Of a stretch of 64,000 bases of DNA, positions 41,412-50,445 are shown piece by piece. The notes beneath the pieces were generated by a model. The model was not told the origin of the DNA and made no database searches. It saw only the letters and a list, made by a program, of their open reading frames with translations. The stretch comes from Firm-04 sp045596625. Its GTDB lineage: Bacteria > Bacillota > Clostridia > Oscillospirales > Ruminococcaceae. The stretch's first letter is position 1. Every line of letters begins with the position of its first letter. The stretch covers positions 310,001 to 374,000 of the forward strand of contig JAZOCU010000054.1 of NCBI GenBank assembly GCA_045596625.1, in the 5' to 3' direction. The translations under genes were made by a program, and so were the position numbers.

Positions 41412-42809
41412 TTACATCATCGGGAATCCGCCGGTGCCGCCGTTCCCCAAGGCATCCTTGCCCATCATAGCCATCTGCTTACGCATCCGGCGAGACATCG
41501 CTTTATTCTTCATCAGGCCCTTGCCACCGCCCATTTTCTTCATGAGCTGCTGCATCTGTTCAAACTGCTTGAGCAGCCGGTTTACATCCTCGACCTTTGC
41601 ACCGCTGCCCTTGGCAATACGGCGCTTGCGGGATGGATTGATGATGGAAGGCTTTGCACGCTCTGCAGGCGTCATTGAGGTGATCATTGCTTGGATCCTG
41701 CCGAACTGCCGCTCATCCACATCCATATTATTGATCTTATCGCCAACTCCCGGCATCATGGAAAGCAAGCTTTTAATGTTTCCCATTTTCTGGATCTGCT
41801 GAAGCTGCGCCAGAAGATCGTTCATATCAAACTGATTCTTCTGCAGACGCTGTGTCAGCTGTTCAGCCTCCTGCTTCGAATAGACGGTTTCCGCCTTTTC
41901 GATCAACGTCAGCACATCACCCATACCCAAAATACGGGAAGCCATTCGCTCGGGATGGAACTGCTCGAACTCATCCAGTTTTTCGCCCATACCCACAAAC
42001 TTGATCGGCTTGCCGGTAACGGAAAGCACCGAAAGTGCCGCACCGCCTCTGGTATCAGAATCCAGCTTCGACATCAGTACACTGTGAATTCCCAGAGCAT
42101 CATCAAACGATTTTGCCACATTTACGGCATCCTGACCGGTCATAGCATCTACGACCAGCATGATCTCATGCGGCTGTGTCACTTCTTTGACATTCTTCAG
42201 CTCATCCATGAGCTTTTCATCAATATGCAAGCGACCGGCAGTATCCAAGATCACTACATCATGATTATGATCTGTCGCATACCGCAGACTCTGCTTTGCA
42301 ATCTCCACCGGATCGATCTGACCCATCTGGAATACATGAACGCCTGCCTGCTCACCTACGATCATCAACTGATCGATAGCAGCCGGACGATAAATATCAC
42401 AAGCAACCAGCAGCGGATGATGACCATCCTTCTTCAGATACTTGGCAAGCTTTGCTGCATGTGTGGTTTTACCGGAGCCCTGCAAACCGCAAAGCATCAG
42501 AACGCAAGGCGGCTTTGATGGGAAATTGATATGTGCATTGGCATTTCCCATCAGGGCACAAAGTTCTTCGTTTACGATCTTAACTACTTGCTGTGCAGGA
42601 GTCAGGCTGGCAAGCACTTCACTGCCTACTGCACGCTCGGAAACCTTTCCGACGAATTCCTTTACAACCTTATAGCTGACATCCGCCTCCAGCAACGCAA
42701 GGCGAACCTCCCGCATGGCTTCTTTTACATCCGATTCGGTCAGCTTACCACGTGCCTTCAGCTTTTTGAATACCTGGTTCAGCTTATCGGACAAGCCTTC
42801 AAACGCCAT
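41412..42809 (-). CDS. ffh: Signal recognition particle protein Ffh (SRP54)
   Basis: A 465-residue SRP GTPase that targets nascent membrane proteins. The N domain opens with MAFEGLSDKLNQVFKKLKAR. The GTPase has G1 GLQGSGKTTHAAKLA, DTAGRL and the SKLDSDTRGG block. The M domain (about 310-465) is Met-rich, with SRRMRKQMAMMGK. The start at 42809 follows GGGAGGGAA; an ATG 15 bases upstream is less well placed. ylxM precedes it by 48 bp. The 4.5S/6S SRP RNA is not in this window. Confidence 0.98.
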   Translation of the reverse strand: MAFEGLSDKLNQVFKKLKARGKLTESDVKEAMREVRLALLEADVSYKVVKEFVGKVSERAVGSEVLASLTPAQQVVKIVNEELCALMGNANAHINFPSKPPCVLMLCGLQGSGKTTHAAKLAKYLKKDGHHPLLVACDIYRPAAIDQLMIVGEQAGVHVFQMGQIDPVEIAKQSLRYATDHNHDVVILDTAGRLHIDEKLMDELKNVKEVTQPHEIMLVVDAMTGQDAVNVAKSFDDALGIHSVLMSKLDSDTRGGAALSVLSVTGKPIKFVGMGEKLDEFEQFHPERMASRILGMGDVLTLIEKAETVYSKQEAEQLTQRLQKNQFDMNDLLAQLQQIQKMGNIKSLLSMMPGVGDKINNMDVDERQFGRIQAMITSMTPAERAKPSIINPSRKRRIAKGSGAKVEDVNRLLKQFEQMQQLMKKMGGGKGLMKNKAMSRRMRKQMAMMGKDALGNGGTGGFPMM

Positions 42810-42857
42810 AAGATTCCCTCCCATTCACCGCAAACGGTTTGTTCATGTATTTTACAG

Positions 42858-43205
42858 TTACAGCAGTGCTTTGCCTGCCTTTGCCGCCTCGGCAATCGCA
42901 TCGGCAAGTGCTTTCATGTCCCCTTTGGAATCGGAAAGCTTTGCACTGTATTCTTCAATTTCTTCAAACAATGTACGACAGCTTTTCAAGCGGGCAGCAA
43001 GCCCCATCTGCGCTTCGTAGGAAAGCAGCTGACGCTCTCCCCGACGAATGCTGTCATGAACAGCCTGTCTTGAGATACCCAGTGGAACTGCAAGCTCTGC
43101 CAGTGACAGATCTTCATTATAATAGCCTTCCATCAATTCGCGCTGCCGCTGTGTCAGAAGGCCGCCATAGCAATCCAGCAGCAAAACAAAATCGAGATTT
43201 TTCAT
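42858..43205 (-). CDS. ylxM: YlxM-family DNA-binding protein (UPF0122)
   Basis: A 115-residue helix-turn-helix protein. TQRQRELMEGYYNEDLSLAE and LGISRQAVHDSIRRGERQLL resemble sigma region 4, typical of YlxM, a stimulator of SRP GTPase cycling in some Gram-positive bacteria. The ribosome site before the ATG at 43205 is weak. It is the first gene of the ffh operon, with a near-consensus promoter at 43273. Confidence 0.92.
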   Translation of the reverse strand: MKNLDFVLLLDCYGGLLTQRQRELMEGYYNEDLSLAELAVPLGISRQAVHDSIRRGERQLLSYEAQMGLAARLKSCRTLFEEIEEYSAKLSDSKGDMKALADAIAEAAKAGKALL

Positions 43206-43272
43206 AATGCTTTGGCAATGCGCCGCCTTTCTGCGATTGCTGTCATAGTTTTCGCCTTTACACGCAAGAAAT

Positions 43273-43301
43273 ATTATAACAGCTTTTGTTCCGATTGTCA
43301 A
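43273..43301 (-). promoter_or_regulatory. Promoter of the ylxM-ffh-rpsP-khpA operon
   Basis: Minus strand: perfect TTGACA (43296-43301), a 17-bp spacer and perfect TATAAT (43273-43278), about 67 bp before the ylxM ATG. Confidence 0.9.
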
Positions 43302-43392
43302 GCATCTTCCGAAACTTTGCCCTTTTTACACGCTTTGCAAAGAACTTCCACGGACTTTTGGTGATATTTCACAACATTACAAATGAATCAAG

Positions 43393-43429
43393 AAAAATCC
43401 GCCCTTGCTCACAATAGAACAAGGGCGGA
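43393..43429 (-). terminator. Terminator of the non-catalytic dockerin protein gene
   Basis: A 10-bp stem TCCGCCCTTG/CAAGGGCGGA, with a T-run (ATTTTTC) on the minus strand, 7 bp after the stop. Confidence 0.85.
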
Positions 43430-43435
43430 ATGGAA

Positions 43436-45283
43436 TCAAGTAATCGGATCGCCAACGACCAAGCCAAGCTCAAACTGTTTGATCATACCGGCCAGATATT
43501 GCAAAATCGCAGTCGCATCTGCCGCATTGAGTACTTCATCATAAGCACAATCTGCATTGGCACGGCCTTCAATGGTAACTGTGATCGTAGTATCCTCTCC
43601 AAGGAAACGGTTGAGCAGCACAACGTCATCAATTTTGATAACGCCGTCACAGTTGACATCGCCGAAAAGAGAAGCCTGAGGAGCAGTGGTAGTGGTAGTC
43701 GTCGTAGTCGTAGTTGTAGTCGTAGTTGTAGTCGTCGTTGTGGTAGTAGTAACTTCTTCGGTGTTATAATATACAGTGATATCGGAAAGGGTTACCGTTT
43801 CCTGGTTCTCACCATACCAATAACCAAGCATGACATTACCATATTGATTATCCACATAGCCTACCAAGGAATCCGGCAGGATCCACATGATCTCAACAGT
43901 ATCGTCCTCTGCGCCGAGCACAGCATAGCTGCCGCTCATATACCAGTAATCGTCAGTAGCAGCGGCACAATCCTCAGTCACGGAAATGCCCATACCAAAT
44001 ACGATCTTACCCAGGGCAGAACGTCCTTCGATGGTAAACTTTACAGCCTGAATGCGATCATTTTCGGTCAGATCGAATTCAGTGAGCGCAGTCTGCACGG
44101 AATTTGCCGTATCGGAAGAAGAATCAATTTTCTCGGAAACAGAAATGGAAGCCTGTGCGGTATAAGGCACGGTCTTGGTAACGGTATAGGTACAGGTTGC
44201 TGCGGTCAGATTCACCTCATCCAGATCACCATACCAATACTGAAGAGAAACCGCATCTCCGGCTGCTGCCGTTGCATAGGGTCTTACGCCCTCAGGAACA
44301 TCCCAGGTAACTTCCAGCCATTCGCCGCAATCGGTCAAGGTAGTACCGGAGCCGACTTCGATCTCAAACTCATAATCCTCGGCATCCTCGCCGTGATCGT
44401 TGTACCAATAGCCGTTTTTACCCATAGCAGCTTCGGTATCGGCAGGAGAATTCTGTACAACATTCATACCGCAGCCATACATAAAGGTGCCGATTTCCTT
44501 AGAAGATTCCAGTGTAAAGGTAAAGGATTCCAGCGTAATATCTGCACCAGTAGGCAGACCAAACTCACCATAAGTAAGCTTGCGGCTGTTAATGGGATCG
44601 CCCTCTTCCCAAGTGGAATCGCCGTTTTTATCCTGATAATCCTCTTCGCTGTATCCTTGTGTCAGCACAGCGTCGATTCCGTCAAGGGTGGCTGCAAGAG
44701 TCGAGGTAATGGTTGCCGTACCATCCTTATTATCCACAAAAGTATAGGAACCGCTGGGGGTATTGGCTGTTCCGGAATTGCCGGGCGTGGATGGTGTAGT
44801 AGAACTGCCCGTGCCATCGGTGATCTTATCAATGGTCAGTGTGCCGGCGCTGTAATAGTTACGGATCTCAAACTTGCCGGGATACGCATCGGATTTGGGA
44901 TTATAGCTCAGATCCAGAGAAGAAACATCCAATTCAATAGGAGTAGATTCGCCGGCTTTCAGTGTTACCTTTCCACCGGTACCATCGGCAATGAATTTAC
45001 CGTTGTCATATTCATACCAATAGGGGCTTGATGCAGTGCCGATACCAAAGCCGAAGGAAAAATCCGTATCCTTGGCACAGGTTACATATACTACAATGGT
45101 ATCCAAACCGGAGCTTGCCAGATCCGCAGTATAACCGGTATAGGTACCATCCACTGCCAGTGTTTTCCCCACAGTAACACTGGCGGCATTCACAGGTGTG
45201 CAGGGAAATGCCGCTGCGGTAAATGCCATGCAAAGACTGAGCGCCGCTGACAAGAATCGCTTGCCCGTTTTCATCGTTTTCAT
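43436..45283 (-). CDS. Secreted dockerin protein with repeated carbohydrate-binding-like modules and no catalytic domain
   Basis: 615 residues. A signal peptide spans about 1-32. Three beta-rich modules follow (about 33-150, 175-385 and 390-510), each carrying an aromatic triplet such as YWYEYDN, LQYWYGD or LGYWYGEN. A run of exactly 22 threonines (512-533) leads to a C-terminal type I dockerin (about 537-605; GDVNCDGVIKIDDVVLLNRF and a second repeat AADATAILQYLAG). No glycosidase motif is visible. It probably brings polysaccharide-binding modules into a cellulosome. R. flavefaciens has unusual CBM families, so a match to one of these is possible. The start at 45283 has AGGAAGG 9 bp upstream. 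Confidence 0.85.
   Translation of the reverse strand: MKTMKTGKRFLSAALSLCMAFTAAAFPCTPVNAASVTVGKTLAVDGTYTGYTADLASSGLDTIVVYVTCAKDTDFSFGFGIGTASSPYWYEYDNGKFIADGTGGKVTLKAGESTPIELDVSSLDLSYNPKSDAYPGKFEIRNYYSAGTLTIDKITDGTGSSTTPSTPGNSGTANTPSGSYTFVDNKDGTATITSTLAATLDGIDAVLTQGYSEEDYQDKNGDSTWEEGDPINSRKLTYGEFGLPTGADITLESFTFTLESSKEIGTFMYGCGMNVVQNSPADTEAAMGKNGYWYNDHGEDAEDYEFEIEVGSGTTLTDCGEWLEVTWDVPEGVRPYATAAAGDAVSLQYWYGDLDEVNLTAATCTYTVTKTVPYTAQASISVSEKIDSSSDTANSVQTALTEFDLTENDRIQAVKFTIEGRSALGKIVFGMGISVTEDCAAATDDYWYMSGSYAVLGAEDDTVEIMWILPDSLVGYVDNQYGNVMLGYWYGENQETVTLSDITVYYNTEEVTTTTTTTTTTTTTTTTTTTTTTAPQASLFGDVNCDGVIKIDDVVLLNRFLGEDTTITVTIEGRANADCAYDEVLNAADATAILQYLAGMIKQFELGLVVGDPIT
43685..43750 (-). repeat. Trinucleotide repeat encoding 22 threonines
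   Basis: Twenty-two consecutive ACN codons with all four third bases used. It forms the linker before the dockerin. Mixed codons argue for selection on the protein rather than simple repeat expansion. Confidence 0.95.
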
Positions 45284-45445
45284 GTGATAAAACCTTCCTT
45301 TCCGTTCAAAAAACGTGGCGCCGGAAACCGGATGCAACCGAAACGCCTTCCATAAAGAAAAGTATATCATTTGTCAATGAATAAAATATAAATAAACAAT
45401 GAATAAAGCATGAAGAATTGAAAAAACAAACGAAAAATCCAGCAA

Positions 45446-47827
45446 TTATATCTGATTTTGCGAAATATTGCTCGATGCATCCAAGCCCTGATCGGATTTT
45501 CCCGCCGGTTGCCAAAGCCTCGGCATAGTTACCTCTGCCTTAAACAGATCTCCGTCAATCTGTAAAGAAAGCATACCGTTTTGCAGTCGGGTAAGATCCT
45601 TGGCGATGGAAAGTCCCAGACCGCTGCCTTCCGTACTGCGGGAAGCATCTCCGCGCACAAACCGCTCTGTCAGCTCATCGGGCGAAAGATTCAGCGGACA
45701 CTCCGAAATATTTTTCAACGAAAAACATACGACATCCTGTACAGCAGCGACATCGAAATAGATACGCGTACCGGAGAGTGCATACTTGCAGATATTCCCC
45801 AGCAAGTTATCGAATACCCTCCAAATCAGCCTGCCATCAGCGGCAATATACAGTTCTTCTTCGGAAAGATTGAGCACAGGCCGCAGTTGCTTTGCATCCA
45901 ATCTGTTCTCATATTCCGCCATAAGTTGAGAGATCAGCACTGTGACATTGGTCGGCTGCAGATCCACGGTCAGATTACCGGTAGAAGCCTTGGAAGCTTC
46001 CACCAGATCCTCGGTCAGTTTTTTGAGTCTTGCGGATTGCCGATCCAATATCGAAAGATATTCTTTCATGGTGGGATCCTCTATCTGCACACGCTTCATC
46101 AGATCCACATAGTTGACAATAGAGGTCAGTGGTGTTTTCAGATCATGCGAAACATTGGTGATCAAAGCAGTCCGCATTCGCTCTGCTTTGGTCTGTTCCG
46201 CAACGGCACGATGGATCCCTTCATTGACATTGGCAAGAGAATCGGCATATTGTCGGAACATGCCGATCAACGGAATATTGTGCTGAGGTACAGACATATC
46301 TCCTTTTGCCAGCCGTTCTGTATCCTGCTGCAAGACAGAAAAAGCATAAATGCAATAAAGAATTCCCAGCAAAGCTGCCGCATCCTGCAATGAAATAAAC
46401 AGAATAAGGAGACCGTTATTCGTATCCGGCAGCACAAATACATTCCAGAAAAATAATATCAACAGAATGATGCAGACACTAACCCCTGCAATAAGCCGAT
46501 GCTTCAGCAGATGACCAACAAACCGCAGCAATCGTATGAACAGGAATCCATCCCAGAAATGACCGGTTTTGATCCGCACTGCCATGGTATACAATAAGAA
46601 CACCACAACTGCAGAAAGCAGCAGGAAAATACCCGCTAAAAAAACAGCAAAGCTTGTCCATGCCAGATCAAAATCATGAATGCATTCTATTGCAATGTAG
46701 CTGAGAGGGAATATGACAATATAAAACAGCAGCAGCAGCTCACAAGGGATCCGATGCAGCCATCCGCAAACAGGCTTCTCTTGGTCGTAAACATAGCCTG
46801 CCGTTTTGCACAAGATGATGCAAGAGATCAAAAGCAGCATTATCAGAACAAATACACTGACGGCAAGAACAAATCGCATCTCAAACAGATACTGTATATT
46901 TTTTGCATTGTAATAAAAATGATCCTTCACAGTAAGATCCGCAGGCAGATATAGAAGCACAGTATAATCTTCATATTCGAAATACCGTCCTACGACTGTG
47001 ATATCCAAGCCGTTTGAAAGGATCGCTTCCAACTCTGCATCCTCAGCAGCAATAGATTCTCCGTTGGAACGATATTCGTAATATTCTTTGATGGTAACAT
47101 GAAGAAATGATGTTTCTTTTTGCTGCACCAGCACCACAACAGATGTATCGGAAGTGTTCTGCTGCTGATCCGTCAGAATACGCCATGTGCAAGCGCCATA
47201 AGTTTCTTCGTAATCAAATGCTTCAGCCCGTTCAACGCTGGGAAATATCAGTGTATCGACAGTAATGCGGCGGGTGATCAGCGCATCTATTCCGGATGCA
47301 TTGATTTCAGCTATGATCGGATCGGTATAATACCAATGTTGATAATGCTCCGGTGCATCCAGATAGGAGGTTAGATCCGCAGACAGGATCGACTGATAAT
47401 CCTTAAAATACAAATTTCTATGATAAGTGATCTCTTCTGCACCGGCCCAAAGCGGTTCTGTATAGGCAGCCAATGTGTTCACTCCCTGATCGGATTCCTG
47501 TGCATTGGTCAACACGGTGGTGCCTTCTTGATCGGTAATACGAAATCGCAGATTGGTGCGGGAAGGATTGAATTGCTCTTCATAATAAGCGATCTCATCG
47601 GTTTTGCCGGCTTCCTTGCAATGCAGATATGTTGCCAGCATACTGGAATAATAATGGCTGTCATATAAAAGAGAGTTGAAATAATCGAAATCAGAGCTGC
47701 CATACATCCCCGTAGAAATACAGAACAATGTCAGAAATCCGCTGCAAACACATAACCATAACAGCAATACCGAAGAAATGATCGCAATGATACGAATCGT
47801 TAAGGACTGTGTCCAATGTTTTACCAT
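45446..47827 (-). CDS. Sensor histidine kinase
   Basis: 793 residues. A membrane helix (about 10-34) is followed by a large extracellular sensor domain (about 35-320), then several more helices (about 325-500). The cytoplasmic part has a dimerisation block TNVSHDLKTPLTSIVNYVDL with phospho-acceptor His at about 561, an N box DNLLGNICKYALSG, and SGLGLSIAKDLTRLQNG as the G2 box. Its partner response regulator is encoded 29 bp upstream on the same strand. The pair is divergent from the dlt-like operon, a plausible target. The ligand is unknown. Confidence 0.92.
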   Translation of the reverse strand: MVKHWTQSLTIRIIAIISSVLLLWLCVCSGFLTLFCISTGMYGSSDFDYFNSLLYDSHYYSSMLATYLHCKEAGKTDEIAYYEEQFNPSRTNLRFRITDQEGTTVLTNAQESDQGVNTLAAYTEPLWAGAEEITYHRNLYFKDYQSILSADLTSYLDAPEHYQHWYYTDPIIAEINASGIDALITRRITVDTLIFPSVERAEAFDYEETYGACTWRILTDQQQNTSDTSVVVLVQQKETSFLHVTIKEYYEYRSNGESIAAEDAELEAILSNGLDITVVGRYFEYEDYTVLLYLPADLTVKDHFYYNAKNIQYLFEMRFVLAVSVFVLIMLLLISCIILCKTAGYVYDQEKPVCGWLHRIPCELLLLFYIVIFPLSYIAIECIHDFDLAWTSFAVFLAGIFLLLSAVVVFLLYTMAVRIKTGHFWDGFLFIRLLRFVGHLLKHRLIAGVSVCIILLILFFWNVFVLPDTNNGLLILFISLQDAAALLGILYCIYAFSVLQQDTERLAKGDMSVPQHNIPLIGMFRQYADSLANVNEGIHRAVAEQTKAERMRTALITNVSHDLKTPLTSIVNYVDLMKRVQIEDPTMKEYLSILDRQSARLKKLTEDLVEASKASTGNLTVDLQPTNVTVLISQLMAEYENRLDAKQLRPVLNLSEEELYIAADGRLIWRVFDNLLGNICKYALSGTRIYFDVAAVQDVVCFSLKNISECPLNLSPDELTERFVRGDASRSTEGSGLGLSIAKDLTRLQNGMLSLQIDGDLFKAEVTMPRLWQPAGKSDQGLDASSNISQNQI

Positions 47828-47856
47828 GATATCCTCCTTAATAGGATCAACGCTGT

Positions 47857-48549
47857 TCAGGAACGCTCCAACTTATATCCCTGTCCCCAGACGACCTTGA
47901 TATATCTTGGCTCTGCGGGATTGATCTCCAGCTTTTCCCGGAGGTGACGAATATGCACCGCAATGGTATTTTCCGCACCCACCGGATTTTCATTGCGGAT
48001 CGCCTGATAGATACTGCGCGGTGAAAATACTGTGCCGGGATTGTGCATCATCAATGCCAGAATCGAAAACTCCGTGGGCGTTAGCGCAATCGGAACACCA
48101 TCTAAAGAAACGCTTTTTTCTTTTTCGTTCATAGCAAGGCTCCCAACTACCAGCACATCGGGATCAGCAGGCACAGCAGCACCCAACCGCAGATATCGCC
48201 GCAGCTGGGATTTCACCCTTGCAACGACCTCCACAGGCAAAAACGGCTTTGTAATATAATCATCTGCACCTACATTCAGACCAAGTATCTTATCGGAATC
48301 TTCGCTTTTTGCCGTCAACAGGATGATCGGAACATTGCTGAACGCACGAATTTCCGTCATGGCTGTAATGCCATCCATCTGCGGCATCATAATATCCATG
48401 AGCACAAGCTGTACCGATTCTGTTTTCATGATCTGTAGCGCCTCTGCGCCGGAATAAGCGAGAACTGTATGATATCCTTCCGCAGAAAGGTAAATATTCA
48501 ATGCTGATACAATATCTCTTTCATCATCACAAATCAGTATGGTTTCCAT
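47857..48549 (-). CDS. OmpR/PhoB-family response regulator
   Basis: 230 residues. The receiver domain (1-120) has ILICDDERDI with the acidic pair, phospho-Asp near residue 51 (VLMDIMMPQMDG), and LTAKSEDSDKI ... ADDYITKPF with the conserved Lys. The winged-helix domain (about 130-228) has LTPTEFSILALMMHNPGTVF and AVHIRHLREKLEINPAEPRY. The start at 48549 follows a purine-rich AGGAAAGGA site. It is co-transcribed with the kinase from 48630. Confidence 0.95.
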   Translation of the reverse strand: METILICDDERDIVSALNIYLSAEGYHTVLAYSGAEALQIMKTESVQLVLMDIMMPQMDGITAMTEIRAFSNVPIILLTAKSEDSDKILGLNVGADDYITKPFLPVEVVARVKSQLRRYLRLGAAVPADPDVLVVGSLAMNEKEKSVSLDGVPIALTPTEFSILALMMHNPGTVFSPRSIYQAIRNENPVGAENTIAVHIRHLREKLEINPAEPRYIKVVWGQGYKLERS

Positions 48550-48629
48550 TTCTTGTCTTTTCCTTTCCTGTATCTGCTGTATCAAAATCGCCTGTCTCGA
48601 CCTGATCGCAGTTTTTCGGGATATGTACT

Positions 48630-48658
48630 ATTATAGCTTGTAATTGATTAAGAAGCAA
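48630..48658 (-). promoter_or_regulatory. Promoter of the response regulator-kinase pair
   Basis: Minus strand: TTGCTT (48653-48658), a 17-bp spacer and TATAAT (48630-48635), 81 bp before the ATG at 48549. Confidence 0.75.
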
Positions 48659-48793
48659 GTGGCAAAATCTTAAATGTTTTCTTAAGAAGTACAAGTTTTT
48701 GTTTGATTTTCCAGCAACATTCACGTTTTTTACAAGCTGTATTTTCAAAAAAACAGACAGAACGGAAGAAATTATTCAGACAAAGCAAAAGCC

Positions 48794-48822
48794 TTGACAG
48801 AGCTCATGATACGTGATACAAT
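48794..48822 (+). promoter_or_regulatory. Promoter of the dlt-like operon
   Basis: Perfect TTGACA (48794-48799), a 17-bp spacer and TACAAT (48817-48822), 98 bp before the first ATG at 48921. Confidence 0.8.
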
Positions 48823-48920
48823 AAAATGTCTGGTATTATGCCCATTTGATAAGACAAAACAGATAAAGATATCGTGAAACTTTTGTTGGAAGCCAAAAAA
48901 GAAAGGATTCTTTATTTATC

Positions 48921-50426
48921 ATGAATCAACAGAAACAATCCAAAAGCAAAAAGCTGACGCAAATCGCTTTTGCTTTAGGCATCATTGTATGTGCCATTAT
49001 CATGGTGCTTTTGATTACGCTCGCAGTAAAGAGAATCAATCGGACAGGCGCTTTGGGGAGCGCGCCGAATTATGTTGTGGATGACATGACGGTATGGAAT
49101 GCAATGCCGATGCCTTCAGCCGATCAGTTTCTCACTGAGGAAGGCAGATCTGCTGTCAGTATCGTCAGCTTTCAGACTGCCCCTCTTTCTGTGATCGGCG
49201 TCCAGAATATCGGGATTCAGCTTCAGTTTTCCGATGGCACCACCAGAGCAGAAGCTGCAAAGCTCACCATCCTGGATTCTGTACTGATCTGGGAAATGGG
49301 TACTGCCGATACCGCTGCTGCACTGCTGGGCGACGCCTATGCGGATGCTGTGTTTTCCAAGCCGATTGCATCCCACAATACACCCGGCACCTACTCTATT
49401 GGTGTGATCATGGCAGATCAGACCTATGATTTTACCTTGATCGTACAGGATACCGTAAAGCCTGCGGCAATCGGAAAAGCATCCGTGAAGTTATGTACCA
49501 ATGATAAACCCACACCTTTGGATTTTCTTGAGCAGTATACCGATGCATCCGCTGTGACCATCGGCTTTGCAACAGAACCCGATACTGCCGAAAACGGAGA
49601 AAAGATCGCAGTGATCCGTCTGACGGATACTGCCGGCAACGAAACACTGGTAGAAGTTCCTTATACTGTCACCGGCGATGATATGGCGCCTGTAATCAGC
49701 GGATACAGCGACACCATTCAGACCGTAAAAGGGATTGCGGTCTCTCCTTTGCACGGCGTTACTGCCGAGGACAAGCAGGATGGTGCTGTAGAAGTAACTG
49801 CCAGTATGACTGCCAATGAGATCAAGGCTCTGCCGGAAGGCACACATATGCTGACCTATTCGGCAAAAGATGAGGCAGGAAATGTGACGGATAAGAATAT
49901 TTCTGTGATCGTTTTGCCCTCTGATACAGAACCTTCGCAGCTAACGGATGAGGATATCTTCCGTATGGGCTATGCCATTGTGGAATCGGTGCTGACCGAA
50001 GATATGGATGAGACCACTCGTGCACGCAAGCTGTACAATTATGTACAGGGTCATATGTTCTATAAAGATAACAAGGAAAATCTGGACTGGACGCAGGCCG
50101 CATATCTTGCCATTAACCGTGCCTATGGCGATTGCCGGAATTATTATGCCTATGCCAGATTGCTTCTGACCTGTGCAGGCTTTGAAAACATCATGGTGGA
50201 GCATACACCCAGCTCTCCCACAGCAAGCCGTCATTTCTGGAATCTGGTAGTCATTGACGGTGTTTGGTACCATTTCGATACCACACCTCGTGTGGGACAA
50301 TCCAATTTCTTTATGTGGACCGATGCACAGATGGATGCGTATTCCAAACGCAACGGTAACTGCTTCGCAAGAGATGAAAGCCTTTATCCGGCTTCTCCAT
50401 CTCCTGCCAACGGCAATTCAGATTGA
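48921..50426 (+). CDS. Membrane-anchored transglutaminase-like protein with Ig-like repeats
   Basis: 501 residues. A basic cytoplasmic start and one membrane helix (about 14-36) precede an extracellular part. Two or three Ig-like/bacterial surface repeats (about 90-335) include KDEAGNVTDKNISVIV, typical of such domains. The C-terminal domain (about 345-470) has a transglutaminase-like triad: C405 (YGDCRNYY), H438 (SRHFWNLV) and D453 (HFDTTP). Such folds act as proteases or cross-linkers; the substrate is unknown. It is the first gene of the dlt-like operon, and the racemase follows by 19 bp. Confidence 0.8.
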   Translation: MNQQKQSKSKKLTQIAFALGIIVCAIIMVLLITLAVKRINRTGALGSAPNYVVDDMTVWNAMPMPSADQFLTEEGRSAVSIVSFQTAPLSVIGVQNIGIQLQFSDGTTRAEAAKLTILDSVLIWEMGTADTAAALLGDAYADAVFSKPIASHNTPGTYSIGVIMADQTYDFTLIVQDTVKPAAIGKASVKLCTNDKPTPLDFLEQYTDASAVTIGFATEPDTAENGEKIAVIRLTDTAGNETLVEVPYTVTGDDMAPVISGYSDTIQTVKGIAVSPLHGVTAEDKQDGAVEVTASMTANEIKALPEGTHMLTYSAKDEAGNVTDKNISVIVLPSDTEPSQLTDEDIFRMGYAIVESVLTEDMDETTRARKLYNYVQGHMFYKDNKENLDWTQAAYLAINRAYGDCRNYYAYARLLLTCAGFENIMVEHTPSSPTASRHFWNLVVIDGVWYHFDTTPRVGQSNFFMWTDAQMDAYSKRNGNCFARDESLYPASPSPANGNSD

Positions 50427-50445
50427 AACGGAGCAAGCTTGCAGA

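Larger units (their letters stand above)
48550..48920. other. Divergent regulatory region between the two-component pair and the dlt-like operon
   Basis: These 371 bp contain no gene. They hold a minus-strand promoter at 48630-48658 and a plus-strand promoter at 48794-48822. The stretch between is AT-rich (48660-48780) and could hold response-regulator sites. I see CTTAA-type direct repeats (TTAAGAAG at 48648 and TCTTAAGAAG at 48681) but cannot assign them. Confidence 0.55.

Noticed and set aside
43685..43750. CRISPR-like or tandem DNA repeat
   Set aside because: The repeat is a run of Thr codons in one reading frame with mixed third bases, not repeats with spacers; no CRISPR array is present in the window.
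43430..45031. A 533-codon plus-strand frame opposite the dockerin protein
   Set aside because: The minus-strand gene has a signal peptide, linker and dockerin; the plus frame shows only complement composition and no ribosome site.
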